Part shown: piece after piece, positions 19,385-29,024 of the stretch | Layout: every line of letters starts with the position of its first letter | Position numbering within the stretch: position 1 is the stretch's first letter | Source: Cerasicoccus frondis | GTDB taxonomy: Bacteria > Verrucomicrobiota > Verrucomicrobiia > Opitutales > Cerasicoccaceae | Assembly: GCA_031296915.1 (NCBI GenBank) | Contig: JAVDPC010000004.1 | Location: 186,001-250,000 of the forward strand | Length of the DNA stretch: 64,000 bases | Direction: 5' to 3' | Notes under the pieces: generated by a model | The model's database searches: none | What the model saw: the letters and a program-made list of their open reading frames with translations, nothing else | Told to the model about the DNA's origin: nothing | Program-made: the position numbers and the translations under genes

Positions 19385-20308
19385 TTACTTGACCCGTACA
19401 ATCTCAAAACCGGCGTCTTTGAGCAGTTTCGGCACACCATTGGACCCATACAAGTGAGCTGCGCCGATGGCGAAAAACAGCGATTGAGACCTTTGCGCGA
19501 CCAAACGCATCTCAATGCGTTTAGCCATTTCCACATTCCGCTCATCGATAAAGAGTCTCTCAAACTTCGCTTGCAGTTGAGGATCCGACATCTCGTAGGA
19601 AGTCATCATTTCCTCCAACGCTTGCAGATCGCCGCTCAAATAAGCCTGAACGATTTCATCTGTATAGCTATCTCCCTGCTCCCTCATTTTCTCCATGTAG
19701 TCTAGCATCGACTCCATCAACTCAACCTGTTCTTGGACCGAAAACGCGTCAAAGAGGGCAATTTGCTCCTCCGGCGTCTCGATGCCGCCAACCCGCTTAC
19801 CAGCCTTCTTGGCGGCGTTGTAAAGCGCCAGGTCCATCGCGTTGAGGCCGGGATTCTTCATCTGCGTTTCCAGCGTCATGATCATGGTGGCGGCAGCCCA
19901 AACCTTCAGCTTCATGAAGGCGGCCGTCGTAAAAACCGGATTGATCGCCTTCAACTCGCGCTCAAAGCTCTCCATCACTTCCGGCGGCAAAAGATCGGGT
20001 AAGGTGCTGCCATCCGTCAGCAGCATGGCTTGAGCCGCAATGAGCATTTTGTCCGGGTCCATCGGAATCTCGGTATAAACGCCGTCTGAGGCGCGGAATG
20101 CAGCCATAACGTTTTCGGGCAACTCAGTTACCCGTTTGTCAGGCAAGTGAATTGTCCCAAACAGGTAGCTCGTGGCGTAGCCTTTTTTATCGAGGGAAAA
20201 GAGATAGGTCCCTATTTGGTTGTCAGCCAATGCAGACGCCACCCAGCCGAACATCAGGCAAAAAGCAATGCCCATTGTCCGTAGTCGCGATCGTTGAAAA
20301 ATGATCAT
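19385..20308 (-). CDS. TraB/GumN family exported protein
   Basis: The 307-residue protein has an N-terminal signal peptide ([16 protein letters not shown]). It carries the two hallmarks of the TraB/PrgY/GumN family: an early [10 protein letters not shown] and a late [19 protein letters not shown], with an [11 protein letters not shown] segment between. The fold is related to TIKI-type metalloproteases through conserved GxxH and Glu residues, but activity is unproven in bacteria. It is divergently transcribed from argH, with about 110 bp between start codons. An internal ATG at 20275 would also leave an intact signal peptide. Confidence 0.85.
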   Translation of the reverse strand: MIIFQRSRLRTMGIAFCLMFGWVASALADNQIGTYLFSLDKKGYATSYLFGTIHLPDKRVTELPENVMAAFRASDGVYTEIPMDPDKMLIAAQAMLLTDGSTLPDLLPPEVMESFERELKAINPVFTTAAFMKLKVWAAATMIMTLETQMKNPGLNAMDLALYNAAKKAGKRVGGIETPEEQIALFDAFSVQEQVELMESMLDYMEKMREQGDSYTDEIVQAYLSGDLQALEEMMTSYEMSDPQLQAKFERLFIDERNVEMAKRIEMRLVAQRSQSLFFAIGAAHLYGSNGVPKLLKDAGFEIVRVK

Positions 20309-20419
20309 TCAGCTATACTTGAACGACCTGCGCCGGAAGTCCAGCCGATCCGAAGGGCTGCATTTCACCTCAAAAAAACCATTTACCCGCGCCGTAAAAT
20401 TCAATCTTCTAGTCGGCCT

Positions 20420-21823
20420 ATGGCGAATCCCGGTAAACAAGCCACTTGGGGCGGACGCTTTTCCAGCGGCCCCGCAGAGCTCATGCAGCGCTTTAGCGAG
20501 AGCGTCTCCTTCGATGCGCGCCTGGCCCCCTTCGACGTGCAGGGAAGCAAGGCGCACGCCGCCATGCTGGCCCACGTGGGCATCCTCACGAAAAAGGAAT
20601 GCGCCGCCATTCGCAAAGGCCTTGACGAAGTCCTGAAAGATATTGAGGTCGGCAATTTCACGTGGGACATCGCCAGTGAAGACGTCCACATGAACATCGA
20701 ACAGGAGCTGACCCGCCGCGTCCCTGCCGCCGCGAAACTCCACACCGCCCGCTCGCGTAATGACCAAGTAGCCACCGACATGCGCTTGTTTTTCAAGCAT
20801 GCCTGCGCCGAAATAGACGAGGCGCTGGCCAATACCATGCAAGGCCTCATCAGCTTGGCGGAGGCCTCGCAGGAAATTTATATCCCCGGCTATACGCACC
20901 TCCAACGCGCCCAACCCGTCTCCATCGCGCATCACCTGCTCGCCTATGTGGAAATGTTTGGCCGTGACCGCGACCGCTTTGCTGGCATTGCAGACCGCGC
21001 AAACTGGTGCCCCCTGGGCAGCGGAGCCATTGCAGGCACGACCTTGCCCATCGACCGAGAGTTCACCGCCACCGAACTTGGTTTTGTTGATAAAAAGGGC
21101 AAACCACGCTGCACCCCCAACAGCATGGACGCCGTCGCTGATCGGGATTTATTCATCGAGTTCGCCAGCGCCTGCGCCCTGTGTGGCGTCCATTGGTCTC
21201 GCGTCGCCGAGGACATGATTCTGTGGAACAGCGCTGAATTCGGCTTTATCAAGCTGCCCGACGCCTACACCACCGGCTCATCACTGATGCCGCAAAAGAA
21301 GAATCCCGACAGCTTTGAACTGCTTCGGGGTAAGGCGGCGCGCCTACAAGGCCATGTAACCGCGCTGATGGCGATGACGAAGGGGCTGCCCCTCACCTAC
21401 AACCGAGACCTTCAAGAAGACAAGCCACCCATTTTCGACGCTTATGACCAGACGCTGATGTGCCTCGATGTGCTGGCGGGCTCCTTTGATGGGGCCACTT
21501 TTAACGTGAAAAAATGCGCCGCCGCAGTCAGCGACCCCGCGCTGCTCGCAACCGATCTAGTGGATTATCTCGTCGTCCGTGGCGTGGCCTTCCGCGACGC
21601 CCACCACGTGATCGGCGCCTTGGTCGGGCTTGCCGAAAAGCAGGACTGCCCCCTCAATGAGCTTTCCCTCTCCGATGTCCAAGGCGTTAGCGAGAAATTT
21701 GAAGCCGACTGGGTGGATGTATTTGACGTCCCTGCTGCTCTCAAAAAACGCGAAAAAACCGGCATGCCTGGCCCCAAGCAGGTGAAAAAACAACTCGCCA
21801 AATGGAAGAAAGCCCTAGCTTAG
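20420..21823 (+). CDS. argH: Argininosuccinate lyase
   Basis: ArgH cleaves argininosuccinate to arginine and fumarate, the last step of arginine synthesis. The 467-residue length matches the family. Visible motifs are WGGRFSSGP at the start, [13 protein letters not shown] (substrate-binding), [15 protein letters not shown] (catalytic His region), and the fumarase/aspartase signature [11 protein letters not shown] with the mobile catalytic-serine loop. The ATG at 20420 gives the usual [14 protein letters not shown] start; the open frame upstream overlaps the start of the divergent GumN gene and is rejected. It ends in TAG, which matters for judging the in-frame TAG codons elsewhere. Confidence 0.96.
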   Translation: MANPGKQATWGGRFSSGPAELMQRFSESVSFDARLAPFDVQGSKAHAAMLAHVGILTKKECAAIRKGLDEVLKDIEVGNFTWDIASEDVHMNIEQELTRRVPAAAKLHTARSRNDQVATDMRLFFKHACAEIDEALANTMQGLISLAEASQEIYIPGYTHLQRAQPVSIAHHLLAYVEMFGRDRDRFAGIADRANWCPLGSGAIAGTTLPIDREFTATELGFVDKKGKPRCTPNSMDAVADRDLFIEFASACALCGVHWSRVAEDMILWNSAEFGFIKLPDAYTTGSSLMPQKKNPDSFELLRGKAARLQGHVTALMAMTKGLPLTYNRDLQEDKPPIFDAYDQTLMCLDVLAGSFDGATFNVKKCAAAVSDPALLATDLVDYLVVRGVAFRDAHHVIGALVGLAEKQDCPLNELSLSDVQGVSEKFEADWVDVFDVPAALKKREKTGMPGPKQVKKQLAKWKKALA

Positions 21824-21836
21824 CATCCCAAGCCGT

Positions 21837-22676
21837 CTAACGCGGCTTCGCTTTTCCCTGTCCCAGGCCGCGCGCTTCGAGCACCGTCAACCCAAGGCCA
21901 GCGCCAATCACCAAACAGATCCCGATGATCACCCGCGGCGTGAAGTTGACATTCCAGATGAAGTTATCGCCTAAGGCGGCGATAATAATCGCGGAGTAAA
22001 ACAGAGCACCCACCAAGTATGAAGGGGCCATCTGATTACCAAAAGCCCACGCCAATCCCAGCGGCACAAAAAGAATCGCGATCGCCAACAAGTAAGGCCA
22101 GCCATCGGCAAATGAACCACTCGGCCAAGTCCAGGGAAAGCTGGCCGCCACAATCAACAGAGTGCCCAGTGGGAAATAAAACAAGATGCGCTCCACAGGC
22201 TCAACTTGCATCAATGCCCTCGTGGACAAACCGCCCACCGCACGGGCGACCCCAGTGCTCAGCCCCAACAGCGCATAAACATTAAAAATGGTCTGCGTCG
22301 AGTGGTGCAACAGAATCAGGCACACGCCCACGAAGGCGACACCGAGCACCGATAGCGTCATCTTCGACAGGCGCTTTCGCTCCATGACCGATGCGATGAT
22401 CAAAGCGAAGAAAGGGCTCGTGCTTTCCAGCACCAGAGCGTCCGTAATCGGTATGCCTTTCAGCGATAAATAAAACGCGCTGAAGTAAATCGTCCCCGCC
22501 GTGGTCCGAATCACATAGAGTTTGAGGTTCGTTAAACGAAAGCCACGCCAACCATGCTTAACGAGAATCACCACTGCCATGATCAGCGCAGTCAGCGACA
22601 TTTGCGCAACGACCACCTGGTAAGCATTGACGCCGTGGGGCGCCCCCAACTTCGCGGCAATCCCCAGCAAGCCCAT
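21837..22676 (-). CDS. EamA/DMT-family transporter, start uncertain
   Basis: The protein is hydrophobic with about ten membrane helices in two EamA repeats (VLESTSPFFALIIASVMERKRLS marks the end of repeat 1). Drug/metabolite transporters of this type export amino acids, nucleotides or drugs; the substrate is unknown. The first ATG (22676) falls inside the first helix. In-frame codons upstream encode a plausible helix start (SIFAFIGGIFMGLLGIAAKLG), but there is no ATG, GTG or TTG between a TAA stop and that ATG, only ATA/ATC/ATT. Either a rare start codon is used, or the 5' end is damaged. Confidence 0.8.
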   Translation of the reverse strand: MGLLGIAAKLGAPHGVNAYQVVVAQMSLTALIMAVVILVKHGWRGFRLTNLKLYVIRTTAGTIYFSAFYLSLKGIPITDALVLESTSPFFALIIASVMERKRLSKMTLSVLGVAFVGVCLILLHHSTQTIFNVYALLGLSTGVARAVGGLSTRALMQVEPVERILFYFPLGTLLIVAASFPWTWPSGSFADGWPYLLAIAILFVPLGLAWAFGNQMAPSYLVGALFYSAIIIAALGDNFIWNVNFTPRVIIGICLVIGAGLGLTVLEARGLGQGKAKPR

Positions 22677-22777
22677 GAAAATCCCGCCGATAAACGCAAA
22701 GATCGACCCGAGGATAGTACGTCGCTGTGTGGATGCAGTGATGGCTGAGTATGCTATATATTAACTTGAGAAGAGCC

Positions 22778-23071
22778 CTATAACGGAGGCGGAGTCGCGC
22801 GCTCAGATCGACGATACCAAACGCGGATAAATTGATGCCAACTGCTGCTCATATCTCCGCTCGTGTGCAACTGCACGTCCGACGAGCCTTCTTCAAAGGG
22901 TGCATATATATTGGGCAACACTACAGTTTCCACGTTGGTAACCTCAATATCGTTGCTCGTAATCCAACGGTTTGCCTGAGCGACGCATTCGTCGAGGGAC
23001 TCGAAGGTCGCCTGCTTAAAAAATCCGCCGGATGCAGTCTTCGCCGGCACAAAGTCCTGATAGTCGAGCAT
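22778..23071 (-). CDS. Hypothetical protein
   Basis: This is a 97-residue soluble protein that starts at an ATG (23071) and has protein-like composition: an aromatic-rich MLDYQDFVPAK, a VETVVLPNIYAP core and a SWHQFIRVWYRR C-terminus. I do not recognise a family. It is a single gene, downstream spacer AT-rich, not obviously in an operon. Confidence 0.6.
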   Translation of the reverse strand: MLDYQDFVPAKTASGGFFKQATFESLDECVAQANRWITSNDIEVTNVETVVLPNIYAPFEEGSSDVQLHTSGDMSSSWHQFIRVWYRRSERATPPPL

Positions 23072-23237
23072 GTTGTATGTATGGTTGTGCTCTGGGAACT
23101 TGTTAGGTTTTCAGGACGCAGTCAATCATCCGAGTCTGTAAACACGTTCAGAAGTTCTTAAATGAAAAGATTTAGCTAAAATATTCAGTCTGCATTCATG
23201 GAATATTAATAATCGAGCTGCTATTTTACAGCACGTC

Positions 23238-23579
23238 ATGCAAAGAATCCTCGTTATCGAACCGGATAAATCCTACCGACACACACTGCAAAATTTAATT
23301 TCCTTCATGGGCTATGATGAAGTCGCAACTGCGAGCTGTCAGAAAGCGCTGGAGATAGCCGCCGAGCTCCACGTCGACATGATCCTGGTTAATTCCTCGA
23401 TCCCAGCTGTCGAGTGCCAGAATATGCGCGATCTGCTGTTTGCAGCAGGTATAGAAGTTCGCATTGTCGCTTATGCAGGCGCTGCTGGCACGCCGGCCAT
23501 TTCTCAATATGTCGACGACTTTCTGGAATCGCCATTCATTGCCAGTGCGCTGAACCAGAAAATCCGCATGGCGGTGTAA
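23238..23579 (+). CDS. Degenerate receiver-domain protein (pseudo-receiver)
   Basis: The 113 residues match a single CheY-like receiver fold: RILVIEPDKSYRHTL, the hydrophobic beta-3 VDMILVNSSIP, and the C-terminal VDDFLESPF. The normal phospho-acceptor Asp after beta-3 is Asn (N52). The conserved Lys before the cis-Pro is Ser (DDFLESPF instead of DDFLxKPF), and the N-terminal acidic pair is reduced to Glu-8 with Asp-10. Phosphorylation is therefore unlikely, and it may act as a constitutive protein-protein interaction module. It has no output domain. A strong hairpin follows 23 bases after the stop. Confidence 0.82.
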   Translation: MQRILVIEPDKSYRHTLQNLISFMGYDEVATASCQKALEIAAELHVDMILVNSSIPAVECQNMRDLLFAAGIEVRIVAYAGAAGTPAISQYVDDFLESPFIASALNQKIRMAV

Positions 23580-23602
23580 CAACTGCTTTCATCGGCAACG
23601 AA

Positions 23603-23630
23603 CCCGTGGCGCGGCTGACTGCGCCACGGG
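23603..23630 (+). terminator. Rho-independent-like hairpin
   Basis: CCCGTGGCGC pairs perfectly with GCGCCACGGG around an 8-base loop, 23 bases after the stop of the receiver gene. It is followed by CTTAATC, with only a weak T-run, so termination efficiency is uncertain. Confidence 0.6.
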
Positions 23631-23861
23631 CTTAATCAGCACCAACTCAGGATCGGATTGCCTAGCAGCGCCCGCTGGAAGCGGATATACGCTTGCTTGG
23701 CGCAATCTCCGCAATTTGGCGCAACAGCACGTTACCGGCATGTAACATGCTAGTTATAAGCTCTTCTACGAGGCGCCCAGCGCTTTTTCTGTATCCTACT
23801 ATCTGCAAACAGTGAGCTGACCAGCTCCTGTTTTTTCGTTCCTAAACACCAGTCAGCCACC
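23631..23861. promoter_or_regulatory. Upstream region of ppk2 with short repeats
   Basis: Two copies of TTGGCGCAA lie at about 23698 and 23716. A perfect 6-bp-arm palindrome GCATGTAACATGC lies at 23738-23750, about 110 bp upstream of the PPK2 start. These could form an operator, but I see no clear -35/-10 pair. No gene is evident in this stretch. Confidence 0.35.
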
Positions 23862-24902
23862 ATGAAAAAATCTTCACGCAAAGGCGCCGCCAAGAAAACC
23901 AGTCAACCTAAGTCTGCTCCCAAGAAGCAACCAGCCAAAGGTTCCAAGAAGACGGCCAAGAAGAACACCGAGTCCGTACTCCAAGACGCCTTTCCCATGG
24001 CCTCAGCCATCGATGATGTCGTCGCCAAGAGCGTGCCCACGGAAATCGTGAACAAGGTAAAAAGCGCTCCCAGCAAAAAGTCGATCATCAGCCCGACCTA
24101 CCCTTACGAAAAGACGATTAAGGGGGATGTTTACGAAGACCAAATCCATCTGCTCCACATTGAGCTGGTGAAAATGCAAGCCTGGTGTCAACAGACCGGC
24201 GAGCGAATCGTGGCCATCTTCGAAGGACGCGATGCTGCCGGTAAAGGCGGCTCGATTAAGCGCTTCACCGAATATTTAAATCCTCGCGGCGCTCGCGTCG
24301 TCGCGCTGGCCAAACCGTCTGACGCCGAGAAAGGGCAATGGTATTTTCAGCGTTACGTCGAGCACATGCCGACCTCCGGCGAAATTGTGCTCTTCGACCG
24401 CTCCTGGTATAATCGAGCTGGTGTGGAGAAGGTGATGGGCTTCTGCTCGCCGAAAGAATACCTGGAGTTCATGCGCCAATGCCCGGAATTCGAACGCATG
24501 CTGGTGCGCAGCGGAGTGCGGCTGTTTAAGTTCTGGTTTTCCGTCAGCCGTGAAGAGCAGTTACGCCGCTTCATGGGCCGCGCCAAAGACCCACTCAAAC
24601 AATGGAAGCTCAGCCCGATGGACGTCGAGTCGTTGGGCCGGTGGGACGAATACACCAAAGCCAAGGAGTCCATGCTGTTTTACACCGACACCGCCGACGC
24701 CCCTTGGACCATCGTTCGTTCAGACGATAAAAAACGCGCGCGCCTGAACTCCATCCGCTACCTGCTCAGCAAGGTGCCCTACGCGGGCAGAGACGTAAAA
24801 TTACTCAAAGAGCTCAATCCCCTTATTGTCGGCAGCGCCAAGGATATCTATGAGTCCGATGAACGCTCGCCCAAGCCAATCGATCCCAGCGCAGCAGCGT
24901 AG
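23862..24902 (+). CDS. Polyphosphate kinase 2 (PPK2) family protein
   Basis: PPK2 enzymes move phosphate between polyphosphate and nucleotides. The catalytic domain (from about residue 75) has the Walker A loop FEGRDAAGKGGSIKRF, the IVLFDRSWYNRAG Walker B region with the lid Arg residues, and FKFWFSVSREEQLRRF. The first ~50 residues are a Lys/Ala/Ser-rich tail (KKSSRKGAAKKTSQPKSAPK) that is not part of the family domain and may bind polyphosphate or nucleic acid. Which subclass (NDP or NMP phosphorylating) cannot be settled by eye. It ends in TAG, 7 bp before a convergent gene. Confidence 0.92.
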   Translation: MKKSSRKGAAKKTSQPKSAPKKQPAKGSKKTAKKNTESVLQDAFPMASAIDDVVAKSVPTEIVNKVKSAPSKKSIISPTYPYEKTIKGDVYEDQIHLLHIELVKMQAWCQQTGERIVAIFEGRDAAGKGGSIKRFTEYLNPRGARVVALAKPSDAEKGQWYFQRYVEHMPTSGEIVLFDRSWYNRAGVEKVMGFCSPKEYLEFMRQCPEFERMLVRSGVRLFKFWFSVSREEQLRRFMGRAKDPLKQWKLSPMDVESLGRWDEYTKAKESMLFYTDTADAPWTIVRSDDKKRARLNSIRYLLSKVPYAGRDVKLLKELNPLIVGSAKDIYESDERSPKPIDPSAAA

Positions 24903-24909
24903 ACGCGGC

Positions 24910-25887
24910 TTACATTCCTTCGATTAGTTTTTCAGACAAGGTATTGATTTTGTCTTCCTCTTGGATCAACACCGTGATCATGGCATCGTAGCGGCGCTCG
25001 AGTTTGTCATTACTGAAGCTTAGCTCATCATTGCGAAAACTCCACTCTTCCGGATTCTCATGCAGCATGGTGATAATCTGCTGCATGATATCCGCGTAGC
25101 GAATGTGGGTCGCCAGAAGCGGCTTCAAAATGGTAGACTGCTGTTTGTATTTAAGCTGGGCGCCCTCCATCGCCTTCTTGACCAATTCACTATCTCCCAG
25201 TGGCTCCAGGTATTGTTTCATCATCCCCATGAAATCCATGTCCTGATAGTTTTTAGTCTCCGTGCGGTATTCGTCCAACAAGGCAATCTGGCGACTATAG
25301 CCCGCATCACTTTTCATGGTTGCAAAGTTAAACACCTCGTCAGACTGGACCGCTGAAAAGGCCACATTCCAATCGTGAATCGGTTTCTTGGTGGCTTCAA
25401 TGAAGAGATTCATTTGCTGGAAGAAGATTTTTTCCTCTCCCTGGCTATTTTGAGCCGCCTGACTCAGTGATGCTTGCGCCCCGTCGACATATTCCTGGTA
25501 GCTCTGGTCATATTCATCAGGTTCCCTGCTCTCTGACACCGCCTGCTTGAAATTGTCTTTTGCCTGCTACATGTCCGCCACGAACACCTCATCTCGCTGG
25601 CGATCACGCATCTCGCGAAAGGAGTTCACCACTTGCCCCATGAAGAACAGGAACATGATCACCACGAAAACCATGCTGCCCGCATTTTGCTTACGGCCAC
25701 TGATGCGCCAAACCACCCAACCGATACAATATGGAATCAATATCACCGCAACCAACGAGCCGATGATCGCTCCTACCATGTAAGAAGGATTGCCGCTGTC
25801 GAGACGCAGGTAACCGAATACTGGCGTCAGTATAAAAACGAAAATAGCAAAGATCCGGGCAAAGACTGAAAGTTCAAATTTATTCAT
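24910..25887 (-). pseudogene. Membrane-anchored helical protein interrupted by an in-frame TAG
   Basis: Two adjacent frames on the minus strand are in the same reading frame, separated by one TAG codon (plus-strand 25567-25569). The 5' part (106 codons) encodes two membrane helices and a basic-acidic juxtamembrane stretch (NSFREMRDRQRDEVFVADM). The 3' part (209 codons from a GTG) is a long helical, Gln/Glu-rich soluble region. Between the TAG and that GTG the frame stays open (QAKDNFKQA) and the helical pattern reads straight across, and the 3' part has no ATG start. The simplest reading is one 325-residue gene with a nonsense mutation; a sequencing error or readthrough is possible. A variant palindrome copy is read as NFATMKSD. 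I do not recognise the family. Confidence 0.6.
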
Positions 25888-26003
25888 ACTGGCGATTAAT
25901 TAACCATAGTCATGCTGCCATACACCGTAGCAAGCAACCTATAAACCTCCCATTGGCAAGCAACAGTACGATCGTCACAGATTTGGAAAAACATTCCACT
26001 GGA

Positions 26004-26031
26004 TTGACTGAACATGCTTGCGCTATATTCT
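26004..26031 (+). promoter_or_regulatory. Possible sigma-70-like promoter for the M48 protease gene
   Basis: TTGACT (26004-26009) and TATTCT (26026-26031) are 16 bp apart. The likely start of transcription is within a few bases of the ATG at 26040, which would make the message almost leaderless. This is judged from sequence likeness only. Confidence 0.35.
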
Positions 26032-26039
26032 AATGAACC

Positions 26040-26855
26040 ATGACTACGCTGAAACATTCTCTTTCCATCACTGCCTGCCTAATCACGATCATTGCCCTAC
26101 TATCCGGCTGCCAAACCGTAGATGAAACCGGGCGCAGCCAACTGAGCCTCGTGGGCGACACCGAGGTCTCCAGCATGGCCGTCCAGCAGTTCGAACAAAT
26201 GAAGTCGGAGATGCCCGTCTCCAACGACGCCGCGAAAAACGCCCAGCTTCAGCGTGTCGGCAAAAAGATCGTGGATTCCGCCCGCGCCAATGGCGCCGAC
26301 CTCCTCCCCTCCGACCAATGGGAATTCGTCCTCTTTGAAAGCGATCAAGTCAACGCCTTCGCCATGCCAGGCGGCAAAGTCGGATTCTACACGGGCATTT
26401 ACCCACTTTTTGACAGCGATGATGACATGGCTGTCGTCATGGGGCATGAAATCGCCCACGTCTCCGCTCATCACGGAGCGGAAAAAGTTTCTCACCAAAT
26501 GGCCAATCAAATGGCTGGCGCAGCGCTCTCGATTGGCTTGGGCGTCGGCGGCGTCGACCACGATTTGAGCCAGGTGGTCATGGCCAGCTACGGCGCGGGT
26601 TCAACGTATGGGTTCATCCTCCCCTACAGCCGCACAATGGAATCCGAAGCCGACCACATCGGGCTGATCTACTCCGCGAGCGCCGGGTATGACCCCCGCG
26701 TCGCCGTCCCCTTCTGGCAGAAAATGGCCGCACAGGGTGGCGACCGCCCCCCCGAACTATTGTCTACCCACCCTGCCGAAAGCACACGCATCAAGAATCT
26801 TCAAAAGATGATGCCCGAAGTGCTGCCCTTGTATTATAAAGCCACCGGGCAATAA
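26040..26855 (+). CDS. M48-family metalloprotease lipoprotein (BepA/LoiP-like)
   Basis: The 271-residue protein has a lipoprotein signal peptide ending in the lipobox LLSGC, so it is expected in the envelope. The zinc motif HEIAH (GHEIAHVSAHHG) is near residue 138, and the third ligand lies in SRTMESEADHIG. It is a short M48 member without the TPR domain of BepA, closer to LoiP/YcaL or Oma1 types, which degrade misfolded envelope proteins. The C-terminal LLSTHPAESTRIKNL is a family hallmark. It is monocistronic as far as can be seen. Confidence 0.9.
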   Translation: MTTLKHSLSITACLITIIALLSGCQTVDETGRSQLSLVGDTEVSSMAVQQFEQMKSEMPVSNDAAKNAQLQRVGKKIVDSARANGADLLPSDQWEFVLFESDQVNAFAMPGGKVGFYTGIYPLFDSDDDMAVVMGHEIAHVSAHHGAEKVSHQMANQMAGAALSIGLGVGGVDHDLSQVVMASYGAGSTYGFILPYSRTMESEADHIGLIYSASAGYDPRVAVPFWQKMAAQGGDRPPELLSTHPAESTRIKNLQKMMPEVLPLYYKATGQ

Positions 26856-26910
26856 GCGCTGATTCGCTTTTACGCTTCTCTTTGGTGTAGTTTCCGCTTC
26901 TGTGTCGAAA

Positions 26911-27603
26911 ATGCATCAGCTATCACATCGTCAGGTTATCATCGGGGGTTGCGCGCTGGCCTTTGCCGCGTCGTTCCTGAATGCTGGTTTTCTGATTTAC
27001 AATGGCGCTTCCGTGAGTCACCTGACTGGAGACATTTCACGGATCGCATCCGGTCTTTTCATTCTGCAAGAGGATACAATGAGCGACCTGTGGATGGTGC
27101 TCGTCGCCACGCTTGGTTTCATTTTGGGCGCGATGACCTCGGGCTACTTCATCCATCATCCGACGCTGGAAATTCACATGCCCTATGGCCGAATCTTGAC
27201 TAGCCTGGGCGTTCTACTCTTTGTCGCCCACACCCTTTACGCAAAACACGCCATTATGGCGATCGCCTTGGGCAGCTTCGCCTGTGGAACGCAAAACGCG
27301 CTCGCCAGCCGCTATCGTGGCGTCGTCCTCAGAACTACGCATCTCACCGGTCTTTTCACCGACCTCGGCATCCACTTGGGCATGAAGCTAAAAGGCCATG
27401 ACATCGAAAACTGGAAAATCGCCATTCCGCTGGTCTTAGCACTCTCATTTTTCCTCGGCGCCATAACCAGCTCCGCACTGATCGTGTTTGCCCAGGCCAA
27501 CTGGATTCTTTACGCAGCGGTCGGCTATTTCGCGGGGGGACTTAGCTGGAGCCTATACAAGCGCTCTTCACGATCACTAAATGACTTTTCGCAAGATTCG
27601 TAG
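26911..27603 (+). CDS. DUF1275 (YoaK-like) membrane protein
   Basis: The protein has six or seven hydrophobic segments. It carries the DUF1275 pattern: an early AASFLNAGFLIYNGASVSHLTG, and a central CGTQNALASRYRGVVLRTTHLTGLFTDLGIHLG, where the RTTHxTGxxTDxG signature is very clear. Function in the family is unknown; an inner-membrane transport role is usually assumed. A GTG three codons upstream (26902) is an alternative start. The dipeptidase gene follows 36 bp downstream on the same strand. Confidence 0.87.
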   Translation: MHQLSHRQVIIGGCALAFAASFLNAGFLIYNGASVSHLTGDISRIASGLFILQEDTMSDLWMVLVATLGFILGAMTSGYFIHHPTLEIHMPYGRILTSLGVLLFVAHTLYAKHAIMAIALGSFACGTQNALASRYRGVVLRTTHLTGLFTDLGIHLGMKLKGHDIENWKIAIPLVLALSFFLGAITSSALIVFAQANWILYAAVGYFAGGLSWSLYKRSSRSLNDFSQDS

Positions 27604-27639
27604 TTTTCAACCTTCGCACTTTCTGTAAAGAATCCAGCC

Positions 27640-29016
27640 ATGGCATTTGACCCGCTTCAACTGATCTCCGAATTCGTCAGCCACCCAAGCGTATCGACCG
27701 ATCCGCAATACGCCAACGGTATGACCAGCGCCCGCGAAAGCATCGCCGCCAAACTTGAGGCGCTCGGCTTTACGGTGGAGACCGTGGCCACGCCGTTACA
27801 CCCGATTATTCTCGCCGAGCGCGGCGCCGACCATGATGACTGGCCACACATCCTCGTCTATGGCCACTACGACGTGCAGCCTGCCGACCCCTTTAATCTG
27901 TGGACCACGCCGCCCTTCGAAACCGAAATTCGCGGCGAACGCATCTACGGTCGCGGCGCCGCTGACAACAAGGGCCCTATCGCTGTCCAGTTGACCGCGC
28001 TATCTCGCGTGCTGGAGCGCAACCCCGACCTCCCCCTCCGCATTACCTGGATGATCGAAGGCGAAGAAGAAATCGGCAGCCCGAGCTTTGCCGGATTCCT
28101 GGAAAATTACAAAGAGCGCCTCAGCCAGGCGGATATGGTCATTTTGTCCGACACCGGTTGCCCGAGCCCGGACACCATGGCGATCACCCTCGCGCTGCGC
28201 GGCCTCGCCCCACTGCAAATCAACGTCACCGGCCCGAAGCAAGACCTGCACTCCGGCATCCACGGCGGCTGCATATTGAATCCGCTTCAGGCGCTGATGG
28301 AGATTTGCGCGTCACTGCACAACCCCGATGGCACGGTGAACGTCCCGGGCTTTTACGACGACGTCGTCATGCCGCAGGACTGGGAACGTGACGAACTCGC
28401 GAAGCTCCCCACTTCCGAGGAAGACTATCGCAAATTCCTTGGCGTGGATGACTTCCATTGCCCGCCCGACCTCAACTGCTTCGAGGCCACGCGCTTTGCG
28501 CCGACACTCGAGTTCAATGGCATCGGCGGCGGCTACCAAGGCGAAGGTGAAAAGACCGTCATTCCGTCCAAGGCATTTGCCAAAATCACTTGCCGCCTCG
28601 TCGCCAATCAAGACGCCGAGAAGACACAAAAACTGCTCGCAGAGACCATCATGGAGCGTGCGCCCAAGGGCGTGAAGGTCGATTTGACGATCCACTCTGG
28701 CGGCCCGGCTTATCAAGTCATCCCTCCCGGCAAGGGCGGCACGGCCAAAGATGATTCCACGAAAAGCCGCGCATTTGACATCGCCGAAAATGCGATCCCC
28801 GAGATCTGGGGCCAAGCGCCGGTCTACCTGCGCGAAGGCGGCAGCGTACCGATCATAGGCGACATCAAAGACACCCTCGGTTTGGACTCACTCATGCTCG
28901 GCCTCTTTACCAAGGAAGACAACCTCCACGCCCCCGACGAATCGATGCACTGCAAGATCATCGAACGTGGCGCCGCCCTCTACGAGCGCTTGTTCGAAGG
29001 CCTGGCAAAGCAGTAG
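27640..29016 (+). CDS. M20/M25/M40-family dipeptidase
   Basis: The 458-residue protein is a dinuclear zinc amidohydrolase of the CNDP/DUG1 dipeptidase branch. Metal-ligand motifs are YGHYDVQPADP, YGRGAADNKGP (bridging Asp), MIEGEEEIGSPS (catalytic Glu pair) and ILSDTGCPS; the last His lies in the C-terminal DNLHAPDESMHC. A dimerisation domain with LHSGIHGG sits in the middle. It would cleave short peptides in the cytoplasm. The TAG stop is 9 bp from the convergent UbiB gene. The start ATG lies after a weak purine stretch. Confidence 0.93.
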   Translation: MAFDPLQLISEFVSHPSVSTDPQYANGMTSARESIAAKLEALGFTVETVATPLHPIILAERGADHDDWPHILVYGHYDVQPADPFNLWTTPPFETEIRGERIYGRGAADNKGPIAVQLTALSRVLERNPDLPLRITWMIEGEEEIGSPSFAGFLENYKERLSQADMVILSDTGCPSPDTMAITLALRGLAPLQINVTGPKQDLHSGIHGGCILNPLQALMEICASLHNPDGTVNVPGFYDDVVMPQDWERDELAKLPTSEEDYRKFLGVDDFHCPPDLNCFEATRFAPTLEFNGIGGGYQGEGEKTVIPSKAFAKITCRLVANQDAEKTQKLLAETIMERAPKGVKVDLTIHSGGPAYQVIPPGKGGTAKDDSTKSRAFDIAENAIPEIWGQAPVYLREGGSVPIIGDIKDTLGLDSLMLGLFTKEDNLHAPDESMHCKIIERGAALYERLFEGLAKQ

Positions 29017-29024
29017 CGCCAGCG

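Noticed and set aside
20294..20419. 42-codon N-terminal extension of argH
   Set aside because: It overlaps the start of the divergent GumN gene, has atypical sequence, and the ATG at 20420 gives the standard ArgH N-terminus.
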